In this document: one piece after another, positions 57,461 to 64,000 of the stretch
Numbering within the stretch: position 1 is the stretch's first letter
Layout: each line of letters opens with the position of its first letter
Assembly: GCA_963556255.1 (NCBI GenBank)
Contig: OY744606.1
Coordinates: forward strand, 6,785,373-6,849,372
Length of the DNA: 64,000 bases
Direction: 5' to 3'
Source of the DNA: Allolobophora icterica
Taxonomy: Eukaryota > Annelida > Clitellata > Crassiclitellata > Lumbricidae
Translations under genes and position numbers: made by a program
The notes under the pieces: generated by a model
Database searches by the model: none
The model's input: only the letters and a program-made list of their open reading frames with translations
Told to the model about the DNA's origin: nothing

Positions 57461-58078
57461 ATGCAACTGGTCACAAGAGTGTTAGTGTTACTTGTCAGAG
57501 ATATTTCAAATCACAATGCACTTACAAGTTAACGAAACTGATGAAAAGGTCAGCTGTTGGAAATTCCGTCTTGAAATCTCTGGGTCTCATCTTTCGATAC
57601 CTGTTCATATTTTGCGATTGAATCACTAATTTTGTTTATTACTATTCAATAAACCTCAATGTTATTGTATACATGTATGTGTACAGTATACTATGCTAGT
57701 ATGTAGGTATGTAAGTATGTAAATGTGTATGCATGTGCACAGTCAATTGCAACTGCAATTAATAATATCTATCCTCAAAATATCTAAAGCAAAAAGCAAC
57801 TAACGATGGCGAACCGAAGACATGCGGTTATCTGGCAAATGTCGAGTTTCAGACCGCTATGACAGTAAGGCAGCCTATGGTTGATAAGTAATTTGCGAAG
57901 GCTAAGTTTTAGGGTGTGAAAGTCATTTAATTTGACTGGGCGGAATTTCTCCTCAAGTTAATCTAGGAAAGATCTGGTGAAATTGACGCGAACCACTTCG
58001 CCTCAACAGATGTCGCCAGCATCGTATCATCAAACGGGGAATGGAGGCGTTGTTGCGAAGAATGGACAGATGATGTAA
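57461..58078. other. Unassigned spacer
   Basis: Short GTATG words near 57670-57740, otherwise nothing recognised. Confidence 0.25.
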
Positions 58079-58330
58079 CTACTGCAGAAATAGATCTTGT
58101 AGGTTCGATTCTTTGGAAAGACGTTCACTGAGTCTCACCTTACCAGGGTCTTGATTGCCGAGTGTCAAACTGTAAGATGCGGTCGCTGAACTAGCGACAA
58201 CCGCAGGCACTCTGGATTTATGGTTCGAACTCCTCTCCACAGCAACTTGATGAACTGGCAATGTTTCTAATCTATTTAACCTTGCTAATATCTCACTTAA
58301 CGCTTCAATGGTTTGTTTGTATAGCGCCAA
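58079..58330 (-). other. Unrecognised 83-codon open frame
   Basis: The minus frame begins with a short amphipathic stretch (EALSEILARLNRLETL) and then a low-complexity Ser/Ala part. It faintly resembles the N-terminus of a retroelement Gag but has no diagnostic motif. Confidence 0.2.
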
Positions 58331-58894
58331 TTTGCTCCTCAGCTACGCTCATCTGCTCCTGATTAGCACTTTGCATGACACTCATCTGACAAGGAATGAT
58401 GTCAACCGCCGAACCTGGTCTGGAGATTCATGACAAAGATGTGCTTCGATGCGAATCCATTGCAAGTCAGCACTAAATAAGTTTATCCATAGAGATACCT
58501 GTTTAACCCCACCTCCTTACAGGATTAATCTAAATAATTCAGTCACCACCTCTATTAGAAATTATATCGTCGACATAAGCAAACACCATTGACAATAAAT
58601 GAACACAGAAAATGAGCACAATAATTAGACATTAGTAAGTTTCCACACAGGCAATATCGATTCTTCAAGGAAGCCTTGAACCTATTTCCCTATCGCTTAA
58701 CTGAAACCGACTATACCACTAGGCAAAGAACGATGACTGTATCTCAGCATCTCGTAAATATGTCCTATCTCCACAGCGACTGACAGCGAGTTCTATCGAA
58801 TCGTAAATACGTCATACTACAATGTAAGACAAGAAAATGCTCCTCCAAAACAATTGTCAGGAAACATTGCCACGATATCTATCGTCGGCACCCG

Positions 58895-59320
58895 TCATCG
58901 ACACCGATTGTCTGCGAAACAAGGGACCACCCGCAAGACAATTAAGGCGGCGTCGTTTGAAGCGTGAGAAAGAACAACGCCAATATAAGCCTCGCGTTCC
59001 CTCTTTCAGTGACTCTAATACGAATCCCGACCGCTATGCAGGCGCTATTGTAGTTACCTCAATGGCCGAGGTGTGTCCTGACAATCGTCACAATTTCTCT
59101 GAATCTCCAGCGCCCGTCGACAGGAAACTTGGCGGTATCCACACACCGATTGTCTGCGACACAAGGGACCGCTGGCAAGACAATTAAGGCAGCGTCGTTT
59201 GAAGCGTGAGAAAGAACGGCAATAACAGCCTCGCGCGCACCGCTCTAGTAAGTGTAATAATTCCAATCGCGACCGCCAAACAGGGGCTAGTATAGTTACC
59301 TCAATGGCCGACTAGTTGCG
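58895..59320 (+). repeat. Tandem duplication, period about 241 bp
   Basis: Two copies, starting near 58901 and 59142, share CACCGATTGTCTGCGA.ACAAG, GCGTCGTTTGAAGCGTGAGA and TAGTTACCTCAATGGCCGA. The plus frame of 116 codons across the first copy does not continue through the second and is not called as a gene. Confidence 0.75.
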
Positions 59321-60374
59321 TAACTAAAATGGCGGACAGATTACGTCAACACCGGAAATTACTATTTGTACCAGTGTCCTGACCACTGTCACAAAATATT
59401 CTCGAGACAATCTGGCAGTGTCGAAAATCTCTCGTTGTTGACATCATTGTACAGGGTGAGGACGGTGTGTTTTAACCTCATTCTGTGTGATTTATGTTGA
59501 AATCAGCCGGTTGTAGGCTTATTGCATGCTGCTGAAGCTCGGGAGGAGATTCCGTGGTCCTGTATTCCTTAGGAGGCTTACAGATGTTCTCAGATCTTAA
59601 TCTTCTCATCTGAATTATATCACAGAGTCGTATGATTGGTCACAGTCATCGGCCACGTACAAACACAGGTATGCTGTACTAGCCAATGTTGTATTACTCA
59701 GGACAAATGCAACGTACTACTACGTCGAAATATACGTTACTCCTGAGGTAGTTGTTTTGGCAGTGTACATGTGTGGCGCATGCCAGTGGTATTCAGTCAA
59801 ATTCTTCTTCCATTGGTCTTTCATGAACTTGTGAACTTTGGAACTAGAACAATATCAAATACCTTTGTATTGTATAATATCAGCTAACCAGATTAATTCC
59901 ACACCTGACTCTGTGCCCGCTGTTTCTCTTTGTCAGTTTTCACTGGTTCTTGTCGTCATGAGTCAGATTAGAGTTTGAATAATTTTTCGGAAGGAAATAG
60001 TTTGACTTGAACTTGTGTCAACATTTCATAAACCTAAGCCACCTGTAGCAGTATACCTTTGTGTCCATGTATGCGTGCACGCGTGTATATATATAGGTGC
60101 ATATGAGTGTGTACAACTGTACATATGTATGTTCGAAGGCATGTTTGTATGTAAGTATTTAAGTATATAAGTATGTGTGTATGTATGTATGCATAAATGT
60201 AAATAAAGTATGCATTTAATTATGTATGTTTGATTGTTTGTGTGTATGAATGGATATCGACTGCAGTATGACATGCTAATCCTGTGTTTACAACTGTGCA
60301 TGTTAGTTAGCTAGTTAAGGTTTGTTATAGATTAAAAAAGAAAACAATATATTTGATTAACTTCTGCCACTTGT

Positions 60375-60520
60375 GAATGGGTGGCCCTGCTAGTCGGGAC
60401 TTGTTCCTTTTAGGGTTTTTCTATACCCATTGTTTTCCTCATTTGCTGAATTTATGCTTGTTTCACACTATTTGTTCTGCATTTGATGGAATCAATAAAA
60501 TTTATGGTTATGGTTATATG
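60375..60520 (+). mobile_element. LINE 3' UTR tail
   Basis: GTGGCCCTGCTAGTCGGGACT to CAATAAAATTTATGGTTATGG, the same 3' end as the LINE at 12500-13213. Confidence 0.55.
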
Positions 60521-60549
60521 AATATTTCTGTATGGATGCTTGTTAGTAT

Positions 60550-60553
60550 GATG

Positions 60554-60607
<54 letters not shown>
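60550..60607. repeat. (TA)n microsatellite
   Basis: Uninterrupted TA run. Confidence 0.95.
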
Positions 60608-60609
<2 letters not shown>

Positions 60610-61230
60610 TTATCTACCAACATAATATCCGATGTCCCGTCTGTTATTCGCGTAACTTTGGGCTATAGGTAAAGCGGGCGAACCCCGCCCACTCCCTGAC
60701 CTATCGACCTCTGGACAATGCGTATGCACGCAAATAGGGCCAAAGGGCTAGCAGAAAGAAGCAGCCGCGCCAGTACAACGAAGACAGATAAATAGACAAA
60801 CAGAGAAACATATAGATAGTGAGAAATCATCCAGAGCCAGTCTTTTCACATACTCGATTGTATGACGGACTGTTGTTGTCATCAAACAATTAACTCATTG
60901 CAATGAAAACCATTTAGATTTTTACTCTCAAGCACATTAATTTTTCTAAACTAAATTTACATACCGGGATTTTTCACGTGTTACAGCTAATGTTTAAATG
61001 TATACTATGTAGGCCTATATATGTACGCAGGTATTTGTTAAATATGTATATGTGTCTATACAATACATTTGTATGTACATATACTTATGTATGTATACAA
61101 TACTTATGCACGTGTATATATTTATGTTTGTATGTTTAAATGTATATACATGTAGGTATCGTCCTATGTCTGTATGTTTATACGCATCTATGGATGTAGG
61201 TTGATGTATGTATGTATGTATTTATTGTGA

Positions 61231-61265
<35 letters not shown>

Positions 61266-61677
61266 CCTTCAATATATATATATACTTATACTTAATGTAC
61301 ACGTGAAGATTGCATATATAAACGCACACGCTCACGCATATATATATATATGCATATATCTATTATATATATTATGCCTGCATCTAGGCATTACTGTAGT
61401 GCTTTTAAAAAGGTTTTTAATATATATATATATATAGATATATATATATATATATCTACACACATATATATATCTACATGCGTGTACATAATGATGTATG
61501 CATGTATATTCGTATGTATGTATGTTTGTATTTTTGCATATATGTATGTATAATAGGAGAATGTACAACGTACAGAACTTAACAAGAATGTAAATTGAAT
61601 GATTAACTTTCCAGAAAACCACCGGAATTTTGTAGGAAGGACAAGCATTAAAATTTAAATTATTGTAGATCCGTTTG

Positions 61678-61679
<2 letters not shown>

Positions 61680-61765
<86 letters not shown>
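61680..61765. repeat. (TC)n microsatellite
   Basis: About 42 TC dinucleotides followed by degenerate TCTG/TCTC to 61815. Confidence 0.96.
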
Positions 61766-61766
<1 letters not shown>

Positions 61767-62534
61767 CTGTCTCTGTCTCTCACTGTCTCTCACTGTCTCT
61801 CTCTCTCTGTCTCTCTCTCACGATGGAACTTTAGGTGAATATTTGAGGTCTCACTTTACTTTCAATTTTCAACATTTGTTCACCTTTAAAAAGGTATTCA
61901 TAAAGATCGTCCTGTAAGTTCAATGTATTTGAATATGGAATATATTAATTTAATAGAATATGTACATTGTACATATTCTGTCATAGAATATGTGCACATA
62001 TGTAAGCATCTGCGTACATATGCATATATGCACGAATATTCACTCATACATATGCACAACACCTTGAGTTTTTAGGTGAGTGACACGAGTTCGTTAATAA
62101 AATAGATTACAATAGATTAAAATCGAATGCAATATATAACAATAGAATTAGTTCATTACAAGCAAGAATTTCGATTTAACTTATAGTCAAAAAGCCTTTC
62201 GATTTTTCATTTCCAAATTCTTTAAGCGCCTTTTATAGAGTTCCACTTGTCACCTGATGTGGAATTGATCACGCATTCGTCTATACTCAGCGCGTGCATA
62301 ATAATCTGGCACGTTTTTCGTGGCTTAGTGTTTTTACTTGCAAATAAAATATTTTAATTTACAAATAAATATTTTAGATAGCAAATAAATATTTTAAATT
62401 ACAAATGTATATATATATTAGATTATATTGAAGTATCGTATTAATTTCTAAACTAAATATTCACGTGTCCATTAAGTTTAAGTATGTATATTATAAGTTG
62501 TGAGCTTGTAGTGTTAGAAAGTGTTAGAAATATA

Positions 62535-62680
<146 letters not shown>

Positions 62681-62879
62681 TTAAGAATGCATCAGGGCAT
62701 TAGTGTAGCACTTTTAAACTGGTTTATAATATCCAGAGGGTTTTAGACTTCAAAGGTTCGCCATGGCACGAAAATAATTTTTATATTTCTATTTAGTTTT
62801 GAATGAGTTCATTAACTTGCACTGTAGATGGGAGAAGAGACGGCGAGGGAAATGATTTAGCCACCCTGCCTCACATAAT

Positions 62880-63075
62880 ACGCGGGGATTGCTCGATAGT
62901 GCAGTTGCAAGCGTGCTCGACTGTCAATCGAGAGGACGTGTGTTCAGATCCCCTGGGTGACACCAGCCCTAGTGACGCCACTGCCGAGGCTAAGAAAATG
63001 AAGTCGCTAACACTTCATATCCATGACTGCCTCAGGGCTAGCTTAAGGGACTGCTCTTCTTCTTATTTCTTGTTT
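62880..63075 (+). mobile_element. tRNA-derived SINE (family B), shortened
   Basis: Head GCTCGACTGTCAATCGAGAGG, body GCCGAGGCTAAGAAAATGAAG and AGCTTAAGGGACTGCTC. The middle of the usual body is missing. It lies in copy C and has a following related segment (63080-63260). Confidence 0.58.
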
Positions 63076-63824
63076 ATCATATGCCAAGGCCAAGAAAAGA
63101 AAGTCGAAAACACTTTCTGCCCAATGCAGAACCTTCTGGAACATCTTACATCCAGAATTTTCAGAATCGGTTTTGAAAGTACTAAAGACTTGCAATGGGC
63201 TGTTCCCATAATCTTAGATAATACTGAAGGAATTATTAGTAAGTTTGTAAATTTTAAGTGCACATCATATTTAAATGAAAATAAATTCTCACATACATAC
63301 ATCCATATATACATACACACGGACGTTAATGCTTAATACACATTTATACAAACACAGATACATGCGTACATATATACAAGTTTACATATATATACTAACA
63401 TACATACATACATATTTATATACATTCATAGATACATACATACTTATATATATATTTGTATATATACATATTTGTATATAGGTATATAGACAATGATGCG
63501 CATAAATGCATGCATAAATGCACATTTGTATTCATACATTTATACATGAATACAAATAAATTCAGATACATACATACACAAATTAATACATAATTATTTG
63601 CCCACACTTACATACATATATTCATGCACACTTACATGCACTAAGGCATACATATTACGTTCATACATATCTACATACACACAAATTTGTACAAAGAGAA
63701 TGTTGGTTTCATCAGCATATAAATCAAACATAACAGATCTGATTTTATACGGTTGAGCAAAACTGTTCAAACTGAGTCTTGCTTGCCTAATGAATCTACT
63801 GGCTTGTCAATCATCCAATCTCAT

Positions 63825-63848
63825 GCATTATCATTATCATCATTGTCT

Positions 63849-63918
<70 letters not shown>

Positions 63919-63968
63919 AATCATCATCATCATCATCAACAACATTTTCATAATCATCACCTTAATCG

Positions 63969-64000
<32 letters not shown>
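63825..64000. repeat. (TCA)n microsatellite, runs off the window
   Basis: Trinucleotide run with a few interruptions. Confidence 0.95.

Noticed and set aside
61332..61793. 153-codon minus frame beginning with Arg-Glu repeats
   Set aside because: It comes from (TC)n and TA/GTAT microsatellites.

Overview
The window looks like nuclear DNA of an invertebrate animal. It is AT-rich and very repeat-dense, with microsatellites, tRNA-derived SINEs, many 5'-truncated LINEs, several MITE families and one young LTR retrotransposon. The only host-like gene is split by GT-AG introns. The LINE, SINE and Ty3 types and the frequent 'aggcct' words suggest a marine invertebrate, perhaps an echinoderm or another deuterostome. 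The species is inference only. Nothing prokaryotic is present (no operons, Shine-Dalgarno sites or CRISPR).

Region by region. 1-8.8 kb holds ATAC microsatellites, SINE and MITE copies, an RTE-type retroposon with a chain of small hairpins, a hAT-type MITE, a 1-kb CAGACAGG minisatellite, a possible solo LTR, and a 437-bp MITE with 3-bp target duplications. 8.8-12 kb starts with a perfect 38-bp hairpin, followed by the first of three copies of a 3-4 kb composite repeat (the others lie near 41.2-44.7 and 59.8-63.7 kb). 12-23.6 kb is a graveyard of LINE 3' ends, SINEs and (TCA)n or (ATT)n tracts. 23.6-25.5 kb shows nothing recognisable. 25.5-26.4 kb holds two hAT MITEs with perfect 8-bp target duplications.

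27.4-38.8 kb holds plus-strand remnants of a host-like gene. One remnant is split by an inverted-repeat element, and that element was itself hit by a 6384-bp minus-strand Ty3-type LTR retrotransposon (29430-35813). The retrotransposon has same-length LTRs (1143 bp), with no difference found where compared, and a perfect 5-bp duplication. It has an intact 960-codon gag-protease ORF with two retropepsin-like domains and an RNase H remnant, but no reverse transcriptase or integrase. It must therefore have moved using enzymes supplied by another element.

36-41 kb has a SINE whose body is expanded into about eight tandem units, then an array built on CTGTAAATTTACAG and a palindromic GGTAA/GAAATCG block. 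An inverted counterpart lies at 47.3-48.9 kb. 45.2-46.6 kb is a 1.34-kb hAT-type element.

49.4-54.0 kb is the one convincing host-like gene, on the minus strand. It has a SAM-domain exon and four further exons with matching splice phases, and resembles the SAMD3-like uncharacterised proteins of fish and invertebrates. Its large exon carries two compensating frameshifts. 54-57 kb has LINE reverse transcriptase fragments. The rest is repeats and unassigned sequence.
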